Assembly (NCBI RefSeq): GCF_041729615.1
Contig: NZ_CP154874.1
Location: 1,555,001 to 1,619,000, forward strand
Direction: 5' to 3'
Length of the DNA stretch: 64,000 bases
Origin: Pseudomonas alcaligenes
Lineage (GTDB): Bacteria; Pseudomonadota; Gammaproteobacteria; Pseudomonadales; Pseudomonadaceae
Part shown: piece by piece, positions 49,070 through 63,906 of the stretch
Layout of the letters: the number at the start of each line of letters is the position of its first letter
Position numbering within the stretch: position 1 is the stretch's first letter
Notes under the pieces: model-generated
What the model was told of the DNA's origin: nothing
Seen by the model: only the letters and a program-made list of their open reading frames with translations
The model's database searches: none
Position numbers and translations under genes: made by a program

Positions 49070-49480
49070 ATGAGCATCCTCAGCGAATTCAAGGCCTTCG
49101 CGGTCAAGGGCAACGTGGTCGACATGGCCGTCGGCATCATCATCGGTGCCGCCTTCGGCAAGATCGTCAGCTCCTTCGTCGGCGACGTGGTGATGCCGCC
49201 GATCGGCCTGCTGATCGGCGGGGTCGATTTCAGCGACCTGGCCATCACCCTCAAGGCCGCCGAGGGCGACATCCCGGCCGTGATGCTGAGCTACGGCAAG
49301 TTCATCCAGACCGTGCTGGACTTCGTCATCGTCGCCTTCGCCATCTTCATGGGGGTCAAGGTGATCAACCGCCTCAAGCGCGAGGAAGCCGCCTCCCCGG
49401 CCGAGCCGCCGGCGCCGACCAAGGACCAGGAGCTGCTCACCGAGATCCGCGACCTGCTGAAGAACCAGCAGAAGCAGTAA
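49070..49480 (+). CDS. mscL: Large-conductance mechanosensitive channel MscL
   Basis: This 136-residue channel opens at high membrane tension and releases solutes during osmotic downshock. The sequence [46 protein letters not shown] is the gate and first membrane helix. The second helix is [25 protein letters not shown], and the C-terminal bundle ends [16 protein letters not shown]. Size and pattern match the family. It is followed by a terminator shared with the convergent TerC-like gene. Confidence 0.97.
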   Translation: MSILSEFKAFAVKGNVVDMAVGIIIGAAFGKIVSSFVGDVVMPPIGLLIGGVDFSDLAITLKAAEGDIPAVMLSYGKFIQTVLDFVIVAFAIFMGVKVINRLKREEAASPAEPPAPTKDQELLTEIRDLLKNQQKQ

Positions 49481-49483
49481 AGA

Positions 49484-49514
49484 AAAACGGCGCCCAAGGG
49501 CGCCGTTTCCTTTT
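49484..49514. terminator. Terminator between mscL and the TerC-like gene
   Basis: AAACGGCGCCC pairs with GGGCGCCGTTT around a 1-3 base loop, followed by CCTTTT on the plus strand and a run of A before it (TTTTT on minus). It can end both convergent transcripts. Confidence 0.85.
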
Positions 49515-51072
49515 AGTGCTCGGGCGTAAGCAGCAGGCGGTTGACCCGCCGCTCGTGCACTTCCTCGACGCGCATGCGCCAGCCGGCGAACTCCACCTCG
49601 TCGCCCACCACCGGCAGGCGGTCGAGCAGGCTCATCACCAGCCCGGCCAGGGTCTGATAGTCCTCGGTGGCCTGGGCCTGCAGGCCGATGCGCGAGCGCA
49701 GCAGGGCCAGGTTGAGCGCGCCGCTGACGCGGAAACCCGCGCCATCCGGCTCGATGTCCGGGCCGTCCACCTCGCTGGCATCCGGCAGTTCGCCGGCGAT
49801 GGCCTCGAGGATGTCGGTCAGGGTCAGCAGGCCCTCGAAACCGCCGAACTCGTTGACCACGAAGGCCACGTGGGTCGAGGCCTGGCGCATCTGCTCCAGG
49901 GCGCCGAGCACCGAGCAGCTGTCCGGCAGGTTGAGCGGCTGGCGCAGCAGACCCTCGATATCCGGCTCGCGCTGCTCCAGCAGCTCCTTGAGCAGTTCCT
50001 TCTTGTGCACGAAGCCCAGCGGCTCGTCGACCTGGCCATCCCGGATCACCAGCAGGCGCGAGTGCGGCGAGGCCAGCAGGGCCTGGCGGATCTGCTCGGG
50101 CTCATGGGCCAGGTCGATATGGTCGACCTGCACGCGGTCAGTCATCACCGTCTTGATCGACTGCTCGGCCAGGCCCAGCACGCCGCGGATCATCACCCGC
50201 TCGCGGCGGTCGAACAGCGCAGCCTCGCCGGCGCCACCTTCGAGCATGTCGGCGATCTCCTCGCCCACCTCGTCGGCCTCGACCTTGCCACCGAGCAGGC
50301 GCAGCACCGCGTGGGCGGTACGCTCACGCATGCCACGACCGTTCTGCAGCTGGCGCTTGCGCTTGTGCCGCACCAGCTGGTTGGCCAGCTCGATGAGGAT
50401 GGAGAAACCGATGGCCGCGTACAGGTAGCCCTTGGGAATATGGAAGCCCAGGCCCTCGGCGGTGAGGCTGAAGCCGATCATCATCAGGAAGCCCAGGCAC
50501 AGCATGATCACTGTCGGGTGGGCGTTGACGAAAGCGGTCAGCGGCTTGCTGGCGACGATCATCAGGCCGATGGAGATGATCACGGCGATCATCATCACTT
50601 CCAGATGCTCGACCATGCCCACCGCGGTGATCACCGCGTCCAGCGAGAACACCGCATCGAGCACCACGATCTGCGCCACCACCGGCCAGAACAGCGCGTA
50701 GGTGCGACGGCCGCCACTCGGCTGGTGGGTACGCCCCTCGAGGCGCTCGTGCAACTCCATGGTGGCCTTGAACAACAGGAACACGCCGCCGAACAGCATG
50801 ATCAGGTCGCGTCCGGAGAAGCTCTTGCCGAACACCTCGATCAGCGGCTCGGTCAGCGTCACCAGCCAGGAGATGCTGGCCAGCAGGCCCAGGCGCATCA
50901 GCAGGGCCAGGCTCAGGCCGATAAGCCGCGCGCGGTCGCGCAGGTGGGGCGGCAGCTTGTCGGCGAGGATGGCGATGAACACCAGGTTGTCGATGCCCAG
51001 GACGATTTCCAGGACGATCAGCGTCAGCAGGCCGAGCCAGGCGGTGGGGTCGGCCATCCATTCGAAGATCAT
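49513..51072 (-). CDS. TerC-family membrane protein with CBS and CorC/HlyC domains (YegH/YoaE-like)
   Basis: This 519-residue protein has an N-terminal TerC domain with about seven hydrophobic helices. Metal-contact acidic residues are visible in [18 protein letters not shown] and [20 protein letters not shown]. After residue 240 come a CBS pair ([41 protein letters not shown]...) and a C-terminal CorC/HlyC domain ([18 protein letters not shown]...[18 protein letters not shown]). This domain order matches E. coli YegH/YoaE. Its substrate is unproven; Mn2+ or other divalent metal transport is suggested for TerC relatives. There are 248 bp before the next gene without a clear feature. Confidence 0.92.
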   Translation of the reverse strand: MIFEWMADPTAWLGLLTLIVLEIVLGIDNLVFIAILADKLPPHLRDRARLIGLSLALLMRLGLLASISWLVTLTEPLIEVFGKSFSGRDLIMLFGGVFLLFKATMELHERLEGRTHQPSGGRRTYALFWPVVAQIVVLDAVFSLDAVITAVGMVEHLEVMMIAVIISIGLMIVASKPLTAFVNAHPTVIMLCLGFLMMIGFSLTAEGLGFHIPKGYLYAAIGFSILIELANQLVRHKRKRQLQNGRGMRERTAHAVLRLLGGKVEADEVGEEIADMLEGGAGEAALFDRRERVMIRGVLGLAEQSIKTVMTDRVQVDHIDLAHEPEQIRQALLASPHSRLLVIRDGQVDEPLGFVHKKELLKELLEQREPDIEGLLRQPLNLPDSCSVLGALEQMRQASTHVAFVVNEFGGFEGLLTLTDILEAIAGELPDASEVDGPDIEPDGAGFRVSGALNLALLRSRIGLQAQATEDYQTLAGLVMSLLDRLPVVGDEVEFAGWRMRVEEVHERRVNRLLLTPEH

Positions 51073-51320
51073 GCGCTCCTCCGGGCAGCCGTGAGCGCTG
51101 CGCGGACGCGGACATCGCGGCGCAGGGCGTGGCTATCGACGGAGTTCGGGGCAAGGCGCGCAAGGGCGCCAAGGGAGGGGTGGCCGCTCGGGGGCGGCTG
51201 GCAACAATCGCTGTCCATGGGTTCCGTGGAAGGGAAAAGGGAGCACCATGCTAACGGCTCACCCGCCCATTCCTAAGCCGGAAAAAGTTACCAATTCTTA
51301 ACAGGCCGGCGTGCGGCGCC

Positions 51321-52097
51321 CTACCAGTAGTTCTCCACCGCCACCTGGCCGGGCCTGCGGGTCAGCGCCAGGTTGAGGTTGCGCGCCTTGAGCACGGCAC
51401 GGGTGTCCTCGATCATCTGCGGGTTGCCGCAAAGCATGATGCGCGAGTGCTCGGGCTCCAGCGCCAGGCCGGCGGCGCGCTCCAGCTCGCCATTCTCGAT
51501 CAGGCTGGTGATGCGCGCGTGCAGCGCGCCGGGCACCTGCTCGCGGGTCACCACGGGAATGTAGCGCAGCTTGTGCCCCGCGCCCTCCAGCCACTCGCGC
51601 TGCGGCAGCTCGGCGATCAGCTCCTGGTAGGCCAGCTCGCCGCGCTCGCGGGCGCTGTAGACCAGGACGATGCGCTCGAAGCGCTGCCAGGCTTCCAGGT
51701 CCTGCAGTATCGACAGGAAGGGCGCCAGGCCGGTGCCGGTGCCGATCAGCCAGAGATCGCGGCCGTCGGCGAAGCGGTCGAGGGTGAGAAACCCGGTGGC
51801 CTGCTTCTCCACCAGCAGCTCGTCGCCGGCACGCAGGCGGCTCAGCTCGCTGGTGAACTCGCCGCCGGGCACCACGATGGAGAATAACTCCAGGTAGTCG
51901 TCATGCGGCGCCGACACCACCGAGTAGGCGCGCCAGACGATGCAGCCGCTGGCCTTGCGCACGCCCAGGCGGACGAACTGCCCGGCGCGGAAGCGAAAGC
52001 CGGCGTCGCGGGTGCAACGCAGGCTGAACAGGCTGGGCGACCAGCTGCGCACCTCGGTGAGGGTCTGGCGAGTGAACTTCTCTTCGCTGGCGGTCAT
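51321..52097 (-). CDS. fpr: Ferredoxin--NADP(H) reductase Fpr
   Basis: This 258-residue flavoenzyme passes electrons between NADPH and ferredoxin or flavodoxin. The FAD-binding part has FRAGQFVRLGV and WRAYSVVSAPHDDYLELFSIVVPGGEFTSEL. The NADP-binding part has LIGTGTGLAPFLSILQD and LCGNPQMIEDTRAVL. It ends VAVENYW, as in the bacterial subclass of this family. ATG at 52095 was chosen. Pseudomonas fpr is often controlled by oxidative-stress regulators, but I see no clear site here. Next is rlmG, divergent after 138 bp. Confidence 0.95.
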   Translation of the reverse strand: MTASEEKFTRQTLTEVRSWSPSLFSLRCTRDAGFRFRAGQFVRLGVRKASGCIVWRAYSVVSAPHDDYLELFSIVVPGGEFTSELSRLRAGDELLVEKQATGFLTLDRFADGRDLWLIGTGTGLAPFLSILQDLEAWQRFERIVLVYSARERGELAYQELIAELPQREWLEGAGHKLRYIPVVTREQVPGALHARITSLIENGELERAAGLALEPEHSRIMLCGNPQMIEDTRAVLKARNLNLALTRRPGQVAVENYW

Positions 52098-52235
52098 AAT
52101 TCCCCCTTCATGCACGCTCCCGGCTCCTGTTCAGAAGTGGCGGCGCCAGGCCCTTATGCAACGACGCCCGGCCGACGCGCATCAGATCTTGTGCAGTCTC
52201 GCGCAAAGCGCCGCCTACAAACACCGACGGTTTCC

Positions 52236-53360
52236 ATGCCTATTCTCGCCACGCCCTTCGCCCAGCTCGACCTGATCCGCCAGCCGGAGATGGCCAACGA
52301 ACCGCTGCAGGCCTTCGATGCCGCCGACGAGTACCTGCTGGCCCACCTGCACGAGCAGGGCCTCGGGCCAGACAGCCGGGTACTGCTGCTCAACGACGGC
52401 TTCGGCGCCCTGGCCTGCTCGCTGGCGGCGCACTGCCGGGTGACCAGCAGCGGCGATTCGCACCTGGGCAATCTGGCCCTGCAGAAGAACCTGGCGCGCA
52501 ACGGCCTGGCCGCCGACCGTGTCAACTTCGTGCCGGCCAGCGCAGTGGCCGAGGGGCCGTTCGACTGGGTGCTGATCCGCGTGCCCAAGACCCTGGCCCT
52601 GCTGGAGGAGCAGCTGATCCGCCTGCACGGCCAGCTCGCCCCCGGCGCGCGGGTGATCGCCGGCGCCATGATCAAGCACCTGCCGCGTGCCGCCGGCGAC
52701 CTGCTGGAGCAGTACATCGGCCCGGTGCAGGCCTCGCTGGCGGTGAAGAAGGCGCGCCTGCTGACGGCCACGCCCGAGGCCCGGCCGGCGCCGGTATCGC
52801 CCTATCCCACGCGCTATCAGCTGGATAAACCGGCCATCGCGCTGCTCAACCACGCCAATGTGTTCTGCCGCGAAGGCCTGGATATCGGTACCCGCGCCTT
52901 CCTGCCGCATCTGCCGAAGTCACTGGTGCCGCAGCGGGTGGCCGACCTCGGCTGCGGCAACGGCGTGCTGGCCATCGCCTTCGCCCTGGCCAACCCACAG
53001 GCCGAGCTGACCCTGGTGGACGAGTCCTACATGGCCGTGCAGTCGGCCGAGGCGAACTGGCGCGCGGCACTCGGTGAGCGCCCGGCGACCTTCCGCGCCG
53101 CCGACGGCCTGGCCGACCAGCCCAGGGACTCGCTGGACCTGGTGCTGTGCAACCCGCCCTTCCACCAGCAGCAGGTGGTCGGCGACTTCCTTGCCTGGCG
53201 CATGTTCCAGCAGGCCCGCGCGGCGCTGGTCACCGGCGGCGAGCTGTGGATAGTCGGCAACCGCCACCTGGGCTACCACGCCAAGCTGGCCCGGCTGTTC
53301 CGCGGCGTGCAGCAGGTGGCGGCCAATCCCAAGTTCGTGGTGCTCAGGGCTACCAAGTAG
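52236..53360 (+). CDS. rlmG: 23S rRNA (guanine-1835-N2)-methyltransferase RlmG
   Basis: This 374-residue protein has two methyltransferase-like halves. The N-terminal half (about 1-190) is degenerate. The C-terminal half has the SAM motif VADLGCGNGVLAIAFAL and the catalytic NPPF in DLVLCNPPFHQQQVV. Both halves and the length fit RlmG rather than RsmC (about 340 residues), but these are close relatives. ATG at 52236 was chosen because the conserved N-terminus follows; the open frame starts upstream at 51903. Divergent from fpr. Confidence 0.88.
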   Translation: MPILATPFAQLDLIRQPEMANEPLQAFDAADEYLLAHLHEQGLGPDSRVLLLNDGFGALACSLAAHCRVTSSGDSHLGNLALQKNLARNGLAADRVNFVPASAVAEGPFDWVLIRVPKTLALLEEQLIRLHGQLAPGARVIAGAMIKHLPRAAGDLLEQYIGPVQASLAVKKARLLTATPEARPAPVSPYPTRYQLDKPAIALLNHANVFCREGLDIGTRAFLPHLPKSLVPQRVADLGCGNGVLAIAFALANPQAELTLVDESYMAVQSAEANWRAALGERPATFRAADGLADQPRDSLDLVLCNPPFHQQQVVGDFLAWRMFQQARAALVTGGELWIVGNRHLGYHAKLARLFRGVQQVAANPKFVVLRATK

Positions 53361-53539
53361 CCGGCGATGTCTCTCTCCGGCTTCTCCCGGCGGAGCCAAG
53401 CCTCTGATTCAGCGGTTAAAAATTGCTTCCCCGGGGCCCGCTTTTGTTTTGACAGTGGCGCGAAGGCGCGGGTTAGAATCCGGCATGACCTCTGCATGCC
53501 CAGAGGCGCCCCACCCGCCCCTCTGCCCCGGAGTAAGCC

Positions 53540-55288
53540 TTGGACGCCAGCGCCATCAATAGCCTGTTTCTGATCGGTGCGCTGCTGGTGGGCATGAGCA
53601 TCCTGGTCAGTGCATTCGGCTCGCGCTTCGGCATCCCGATTCTGGTGATCTTCCTCGCCGTCGGCATGCTGGCCGGCGTCGACGGCCCCGGCGGCATCGT
53701 CTTCAACGACTATTCCACCGCCTACTTGGTGGGCAACCTGGCGCTGGCGGTGATCCTCCTCGACGGCGGTATGCGCACCCGCGTCTCCAGTTTCCGCGTG
53801 GCCCTGTGGCCGTCGCTGTCGCTGGCCACCTTCGGCGTGCTGGTCACCGCCGGACTGACCGGCGTGGCCGCCGCCTGGTTGTTCGACCTGCACTGGCTGG
53901 AAGGCCTGCTGATCGGCGCCATCGTCGGCTCCACCGACGCCGCCGCGGTGTTTTCCCTGCTCGGCGGGCGCGGGCTCAACGAGCGGGTCAGCGCCACCCT
54001 GGAGATCGAGTCCGGCAGCAACGACCCGATGGCGGTGTTCCTCACCGTCACCCTGATCGACATGCTGATCAAGGGCCAGGCCGGCTTCAGCTGGAGCTTC
54101 GCCGTGCAACTGCTGCAGCAGTTCGGCCTCGGCGGTCTGTTTGGCCTCGGCGGCGGCTGGCTGCTGCTGCAGCTGGTCAACCGCATCAGCCTGGCCGGCG
54201 GCCTCTATCCGCTGCTGGTGGTCAGCGGCGGCCTGATCATCTTCGCCATCACCAACGCCGTCGGCGGCAGCGGCATCCTCGCCATCTACCTGTGCGGCCT
54301 GCTGCTGGGCAACCAGCCGATCCGCTCGCGCCACGGCATCCTGCACATGCTCGATGGCCTGACCTGGCTGTCGCAGATCGGCATGTTCCTGGTCCTCGGC
54401 CTGCTGGTCACCCCGCGCGAGCTGCTGCCGATCGCCCTGCCAGCCCTGGGCCTGGCGCTGTGGATGATCCTGTTCGCCCGACCATTGTCGATCTTCCTCG
54501 GCCTGCTGCCATTCCGTGCCTTCCACGACCGCGAGAAGGCCTTCATCGCCTGGGTCGGCCTACGCGGTGCGGTGCCGATCATCCTGGCCGTGTTCCCGTT
54601 GATGGCCGGGCTGGACAACGCCCAGCTGTTCTTCAACGTGGCCTTCTTCATCGTCCTGGTCTCGCTGCTGCTGCAGGGCACCAGCCTGCCCTGGGCGGCC
54701 AAGCTGATGAAGGTGACGGTACCGCCAGACCCGGCACCGATCTCGCGCGCCGGACTGGAGATCCATCCGACCAGCCAGTGGGAGCTGTTCGTCTACCGCC
54801 TCGGCGCGGAAAAATGGTGCATCGGCGCGCCGCTGCGCGAACTGAAGATGCCCGAGGGCACCCGCGTGGCCGCGCTGTTCCGCGGCGAAGAACTGCTGCA
54901 CCCGTCCGGCAGCACCACCCTGGATGCCGGCGACATCCTCTGCGTGGTCGGCCACGAACACGACCTGCCGGCCCTCGGCAAGCTGTTCAGCCAGGCGCCG
55001 CAGCGCGGCCTGGACCTGCGCTTCTTCGGCGACTTCGTGCTGGAGGGCGACGCCCAGCTCGCCGCCGTCGCCACCCTGTACGGCCTCAAGCTCGGCGAGG
55101 AGGACGGCAGCCAGCCGCTGGGCCGCTTCATCGCCCACGAGATCGGCGGCGAGCCGGTGGTGGGCGACCAGGTGGAGTGGAACGGCCTGACCTGGACCGT
55201 GGCGCTGATGGAAGGGAACAAGGTGCGCAAGGTCGGCGTCAGATTCCCCGAAGGCCAGGGCAAGCCCGGCCCCGGCCTGTTCCTCTGA
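53540..55288 (+). CDS. nhaP2: Potassium/proton antiporter of the CvrA/NhaP2 type
   Basis: This 582-residue CPA1 antiporter has about 12 hydrophobic helices and the motif [43 protein letters not shown], including the conserved Asp pair of the ion path. The C-terminal third is cytoplasmic: a TrkA_C-like region (about 400-480, [46 protein letters not shown]) and a final CorC-like domain (residues 490-570). The start is TTG at 53540 with GGAG 8 bp upstream. NhaP2 of Vibrio and CvrA of E. coli carry the same layout. It protects against high internal K+ at alkaline or acid pH. Confidence 0.93.
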   Translation: MDASAINSLFLIGALLVGMSILVSAFGSRFGIPILVIFLAVGMLAGVDGPGGIVFNDYSTAYLVGNLALAVILLDGGMRTRVSSFRVALWPSLSLATFGVLVTAGLTGVAAAWLFDLHWLEGLLIGAIVGSTDAAAVFSLLGGRGLNERVSATLEIESGSNDPMAVFLTVTLIDMLIKGQAGFSWSFAVQLLQQFGLGGLFGLGGGWLLLQLVNRISLAGGLYPLLVVSGGLIIFAITNAVGGSGILAIYLCGLLLGNQPIRSRHGILHMLDGLTWLSQIGMFLVLGLLVTPRELLPIALPALGLALWMILFARPLSIFLGLLPFRAFHDREKAFIAWVGLRGAVPIILAVFPLMAGLDNAQLFFNVAFFIVLVSLLLQGTSLPWAAKLMKVTVPPDPAPISRAGLEIHPTSQWELFVYRLGAEKWCIGAPLRELKMPEGTRVAALFRGEELLHPSGSTTLDAGDILCVVGHEHDLPALGKLFSQAPQRGLDLRFFGDFVLEGDAQLAAVATLYGLKLGEEDGSQPLGRFIAHEIGGEPVVGDQVEWNGLTWTVALMEGNKVRKVGVRFPEGQGKPGPGLFL

Positions 55289-55424
55289 GCGTCCGCAGCC
55301 ACGGCAAGCCCGCGGCGCAGCCACTGGCCAAGGGGCGCACGACTCTGAGCCATGCTTGGCGGCAGCGACTGCTTGCCTGGCATATCATTAGCCGCATTCT
55401 TTTTACCGAGCCGCGATAGCGACC

Positions 55425-60285
<4,861 letters not shown>

Positions 60286-60354
60286 GCAGCGCTGCGACAA
60301 ATTGCCCAATGCGACAATCCGCCGACTACGCCCCAGGTCCCGCTTGACGGAGTA

Positions 60355-60368
60355 TTGATCCAGATCAA
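60355..60368. promoter_or_regulatory. ANR/FNR box upstream of cioA
   Basis: TTGATCCAGATCAA is an exact match to the FNR/ANR consensus TTGAT-N4-ATCAA. Its right end is 18 bp before the cioA ATG and only 5 bp before the GGAG ribosome binding site (60374-60377). A site this close to the gene should repress when ANR binds under low oxygen, in line with ANR repression of cioAB in P. aeruginosa. Confidence 0.85.
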
Positions 60369-60386
60369 TTTCCGGAGTGGCCCATC

Positions 60387-61817
60387 ATGTTCGGCCTCGA
60401 TGCACTGGAGCTGGGGCGCCTGCAGTTCGCCTTCACCATCTCCTTCCACATCATCTTTCCCGCCATCAGCATCGGCCTGGCCAGTTACCTGGCCGTGCTC
60501 GAGGGCCTGTGGCTGAAAACCAAGCGCGAGGTCTACTACGACCTGTACCGCTTCTGGCTGCAGATCTTCGCCGTGACCTTCGGCATGGGCGTGGTCTCCG
60601 GCGTGGTGATGAGCTACCAGTTCGGCACCAACTGGGCCGGGCTGTCCACCGCCGCCGGCAGCATCATGGGCCCGCTGCTGACCTACGAGGTGCTCACCGC
60701 CTTCTTCCTCGAGGCCGGCTTCCTCGGGATCATGCTGTTCGGCATGAACAAGGTCGGCCGTGGCCTGCACTTCTTCGCCACCCTGATGGTGGCCATCGGC
60801 ACGCTGATCTCGACCTTCTGGATCCTCTCCTCGAACAGCTGGATGCAGACTCCGCAGGGTCACAGCCTGGTCGACGGGGTGTTCTACCCGGAAAGCTGGT
60901 GGGACATCGTGTTCAACCCGTCCTTCCCCTATCGCCTGGCGCACATGGCGGTGGCGGCCTTCCTCAGCACCGCCTTCGTGGTCGGCGCCACGGCGGCCTG
61001 GCACCTGCTCAAGGGCAAGCGCGACGAGGCCACCCGCATGATGTTCTCCATGGCGCTGTGGATGGCACTGCTGGTGGCGCCGGTGCAGGCCTTCATCGGC
61101 GACCTGCACGGCCTCAACACCCTGAAATACCAGCCGGCCAAGGTGGCGGCGATGGAGGGTCACTGGGAAACCTCCCGCGGCGTGCCGCTGCTGCTGTTCG
61201 GCATCCCCGACATGCAGGCGGAAACCACCCACTACGCCATCGGCATCCCGCGCCTGGCCAGCCTGATCCTCACCCATGACCTCGACGGCGAGATCAAGGG
61301 CCTCAAGGAATGGGCGCCGCAGGACCGGCCCAACGTACCGATCGTGTTCTGGAGCTTCCGCGTGATGGTCGGCCTGGGCCTGGCGATGATCCTCTGCGGC
61401 GTCATCGGCCTGTGGCTGCGCCGTGGCGGCCGGCTGTACGAGGCGCGCGGTTTCCAGCGCCTGATGCTGCTGATGGGCCCGTCCGGGCTGATCGCCATCC
61501 TCGCCGGCTGGGTGACCACCGAGGTCGGCCGCCAGCCCTGGGTGATCTACGGCCTGCTGCGCACCTCGGACGCGGTGTCCAACCACAGCGCCACGCAGAT
61601 GGGCGTGTCGCTGAGCATCTTCGTGGTGGTGTACCTCGCCGTGTTCGGCGTCGGCATCACCTACCTGTTGCGCATGATGCGCAAGGGCCCGGTGCTGGGC
61701 CTGCTGCATGCCCATGAACCCGCCGAAGCCGGTGGCCCGGGCCACTCGCGTACGCCGTCGCGCCCACTGTCGGCCGCCGAAGACAGTGTCGAAGACGAAC
61801 AGGAGCAACGCCCATGA
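60387..61817 (+). CDS. cioA: Cyanide-insensitive bd-type terminal oxidase subunit I (CioA)
   Basis: This 476-residue cytochrome bd-family subunit carries the quinol and haem sites. It begins MFGLDALELGRLQFAFTISFHIIFPAISIGLASYLAVLEG, with a haem-ligand His in the FHIIFP motif. The GRQPWVIYGLLRTSDA motif is diagnostic. The Q-loop region between helices 6 and 7 looks short, as in CIO-type enzymes, and the protein is shorter than E. coli CydA (522). It has about nine hydrophobic helices. An ANR box precedes it and cioB overlaps by 4 bp (ATGA). It supports respiration when cyanide or low oxygen inhibits haem-copper oxidases. Confidence 0.95.
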   Translation: MFGLDALELGRLQFAFTISFHIIFPAISIGLASYLAVLEGLWLKTKREVYYDLYRFWLQIFAVTFGMGVVSGVVMSYQFGTNWAGLSTAAGSIMGPLLTYEVLTAFFLEAGFLGIMLFGMNKVGRGLHFFATLMVAIGTLISTFWILSSNSWMQTPQGHSLVDGVFYPESWWDIVFNPSFPYRLAHMAVAAFLSTAFVVGATAAWHLLKGKRDEATRMMFSMALWMALLVAPVQAFIGDLHGLNTLKYQPAKVAAMEGHWETSRGVPLLLFGIPDMQAETTHYAIGIPRLASLILTHDLDGEIKGLKEWAPQDRPNVPIVFWSFRVMVGLGLAMILCGVIGLWLRRGGRLYEARGFQRLMLLMGPSGLIAILAGWVTTEVGRQPWVIYGLLRTSDAVSNHSATQMGVSLSIFVVVYLAVFGVGITYLLRMMRKGPVLGLLHAHEPAEAGGPGHSRTPSRPLSAAEDSVEDEQEQRP

Positions 61818-62818
61818 GCATCGACCTGCCGCTGATCTGGGCCGGGGTGATCGCCTTCGGCATCTTCATGTACGTGGTGATGGATGGCTTCGATCTGGGT
61901 ATCGGCATCCTCTACCCCTTCTTCCGTGACAAGGACGAGCGCGACGCCATGATGAACACCGTGGCGCCGATCTGGGACGGCAACGAGACCTGGCTGGTGC
62001 TGGGCGGCGCCGGGCTGTTCGCCGCCTTCCCGCTGGCCTACTCGGTGGTGCTCACGGCGCTCTACCTGCCGCTGCTGATCATGCTGATCGCGCTGATCTT
62101 CCGCGGCGTGGCCTTCGAGTTCCGCTTCAAGGCCAAGCGCACCCGCCATGTGTGGGACGCCGCCTTCATCTGGGGCTCGATCGTCGCCACCTTCGCCCAG
62201 GGCGTGGTGCTCGGTGCCTTTATCGAAGGGATCAAGGTGGAGAATCGGCAGTTCGCCGGGGGGGCCTTCGACTGGCTGGCGCCCTTCCCGCTGTTCTGCG
62301 GCGCCGGCCTGGTGGCCGGCTACGCCATGCTCGGCTGCGCCTGGCTGCTGATGAAGACCGAGGGCAAGCTGCGCCACAAGATGTACAAGCTGATGCTGCC
62401 GCTGACCAGCCTGCTGCTGCTGTTCATCGCTGTGGTCAGCATCTGGACGCCGCTGGCCCATGAGAGCATCGCCCAGCGCTGGTTCACCCTGCCCAACCTG
62501 TTCTACTTCATACCGGTGCCGACCCTGGTGGCGGTGACCATCCTCGGCATCGTCCGCGCCGTGCACCTGAAGATCGACTGGCAGCCCTTCGTGCTGACCC
62601 TGGCGCTGATCGCCCTGGCCTACACGGGCCTGGCCATCAGCCTGTGGCCGAACATCATCCCGCCGGCGGTGAGCATCTGGGAGGCCTCGGCGCCCGCCAG
62701 CAGCCAGGCCTTCGCCCTGGTCGGCGTGGTGTTCATGGTGCCGATCATCCTGATCTACACCGCTTACAGCTACTGGGTGTTCCGCGGCAAGGTCAAGGTC
62801 GGCGAGGGCTATCACTGA
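61814..62818 (+). CDS. cioB: Cyanide-insensitive bd-type terminal oxidase subunit II (CioB)
   Basis: This 334-residue membrane subunit starts MSIDLPLIWAGVIAFGIFMYVVMDGFDLGIGILYPFF and has WDGNETWLVLGGAGLFAAFPLAYSVVLTALYLPLLIMLIALIFRGVAFEFRFK, the conserved CydB core. About eight hydrophobic helices are visible. It overlaps cioA by 4 bp and the DUF2474 start by 1 bp (TGATG), so all three are translationally coupled. Confidence 0.95.
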   Translation: MSIDLPLIWAGVIAFGIFMYVVMDGFDLGIGILYPFFRDKDERDAMMNTVAPIWDGNETWLVLGGAGLFAAFPLAYSVVLTALYLPLLIMLIALIFRGVAFEFRFKAKRTRHVWDAAFIWGSIVATFAQGVVLGAFIEGIKVENRQFAGGAFDWLAPFPLFCGAGLVAGYAMLGCAWLLMKTEGKLRHKMYKLMLPLTSLLLLFIAVVSIWTPLAHESIAQRWFTLPNLFYFIPVPTLVAVTILGIVRAVHLKIDWQPFVLTLALIALAYTGLAISLWPNIIPPAVSIWEASAPASSQAFALVGVVFMVPIILIYTAYSYWVFRGKVKVGEGYH

Positions 62819-62940
62819 TGCACGAGGTCAAACAACCGCTGGCCAAGCGCCTGGCCTGGTTCGTACTGCTCTGGCTGGGCGGCGTGGCGGCCGTCGGCCT
62901 GCTCGCCTATGTCATCAAGTGGGGCATGGGCCTGGCCTAG
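62818..62940 (+). CDS. DUF2474-type single-pass peptide of the cio operon
   Basis: This 40-residue peptide reads MHEVKQPLAKRLAWFVLL, then WLGGVAAVGLLAYVIKWGMGLA: a short basic start and one membrane helix. This is the DUF2474 type, found next to cioAB. It is likely an accessory subunit analogous to CydX of E. coli, but that is inferred from linkage and topology. The ATG overlaps the cioB stop by one base. Its stop overlaps that of the convergent lysR-type gene by 3 bp. Confidence 0.85.
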   Translation: MHEVKQPLAKRLAWFVLLWLGGVAAVGLLAYVIKWGMGLA

Positions 62941-63809
62941 TGGGCCAGGCGCGGATCGCCGCTCAGGCGTTCGTAGAGGAAGTCAGAGAGCGCGCGGATA
63001 CGCCCCACCCGGCGCAGGTCGGGGTGGGTGAGAATCCAGATCGGCGTATCCAGCTCGGGCCGGGGCTCCGCCAGCCGCACCAGCTCGGCGCAGCCCTCGG
63101 CCAGCGGACAGAGCAGCAGCCCCAGCCCCATGCCCTGGCGCACGCACTGCAGCATGCCGACCAGGCTGTCGCTGCGCGCCACCACCTGTCCGGCGGGCAC
63201 ATGCTCGGACAGCCAAGCGGCCTGCTTGAGGTGCGCCAGCGACTCATCGAGGCCGACCCACAGGTGCTCGCTCAAGGACCGCTCACCCATTCTCGCCAGG
63301 TAGTCGCGAGAGCCGTAGAGCGCGGTCTGGATGCGCCCGGCGCAACGCCCCAGCAGATGCTCGGGTGGCTCGTGGGTGCCGCGTACCGCCATGTCCGCTT
63401 CCCGCGGCGTCAGGCGCAGGAACTCGTTGCGGCTGACCAGCTGCAGGCTGACGGCGCTGTGCAGGCGCTGGAAGTCGGCCAGCAGCGGCGTGAGCAGGCT
63501 GGCGAACAGGGTGTCGGTGGAGGTCAGGCGGATGCTGCCGCGGATCTGCTGCTCCAGTCCGCGCACCTGGCGCTCGGCGCCGCTGATCTGCTCGTCCAGG
63601 CCGCCCAGCCGCGCCACCAGCTCGTCCCCGGCCGGGGTCAGCACATAGCCCCCGGACTGGCGCTGCAACACGGCGACTCCCAGCCCCTGCTCGAAGTGCT
63701 GCAGCCGGCGCAGCACGGTGCTGTGGTTGACCCCGAGCTGGCGGGCGGCGGCACTGAGCGAGCCGTGCCGGGCAACCGCGAGGAAGAACTGCAGATCGCT
63801 CCAGTCCAT
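62937..63809 (-). CDS. LysR-family transcriptional regulator
   Basis: This 290-residue regulator has an N-terminal winged helix-turn-helix (MDWSDLQFFLAVARHGSLSAAARQLGVNHSTVLRRLQHFEQGLGVAVLQR). The C-terminal effector domain includes RGSIRLTSTDTLFASLLTPLLADFQRLHSAVSLQLV and GMLQCVRQGMGLGLLLCPLAEGCAELVRL. It is divergent from the DoxX-type gene at the right edge, the likely target, with about 97 bp between. Inducer unknown. ATG is at 63807-63809. Confidence 0.92.
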   Translation of the reverse strand: MDWSDLQFFLAVARHGSLSAAARQLGVNHSTVLRRLQHFEQGLGVAVLQRQSGGYVLTPAGDELVARLGGLDEQISGAERQVRGLEQQIRGSIRLTSTDTLFASLLTPLLADFQRLHSAVSLQLVSRNEFLRLTPREADMAVRGTHEPPEHLLGRCAGRIQTALYGSRDYLARMGERSLSEHLWVGLDESLAHLKQAAWLSEHVPAGQVVARSDSLVGMLQCVRQGMGLGLLLCPLAEGCAELVRLAEPRPELDTPIWILTHPDLRRVGRIRALSDFLYERLSGDPRLAH

Positions 63810-63906
63810 CTGTGCATTTCCGCATAAGACAAATGCAGATAATGCAAATTTTCAGGCATCCACGCAAAGCGCAGACTGGCCATCCATCACTCGCTCGGGA
63901 GTCGCC
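63810..63906. promoter_or_regulatory. Divergent control region between lysR-type and doxX-type genes
   Basis: This is a 97-bp gap with an A/T-rich stretch near the lysR side. Related words ATGCAGATA and ATGCAAAT occur close together (about 63833-63850), which could be half-sites for the LysR protein. No clean T-N11-A palindrome was confirmed. Confidence 0.3.

Noticed and set aside
51073..51320. yybP-ykoY manganese riboswitch upstream of the TerC-like gene
   Set aside because: The leader lacks the conserved loop motifs of that riboswitch; only a normal ribosome binding site was seen.
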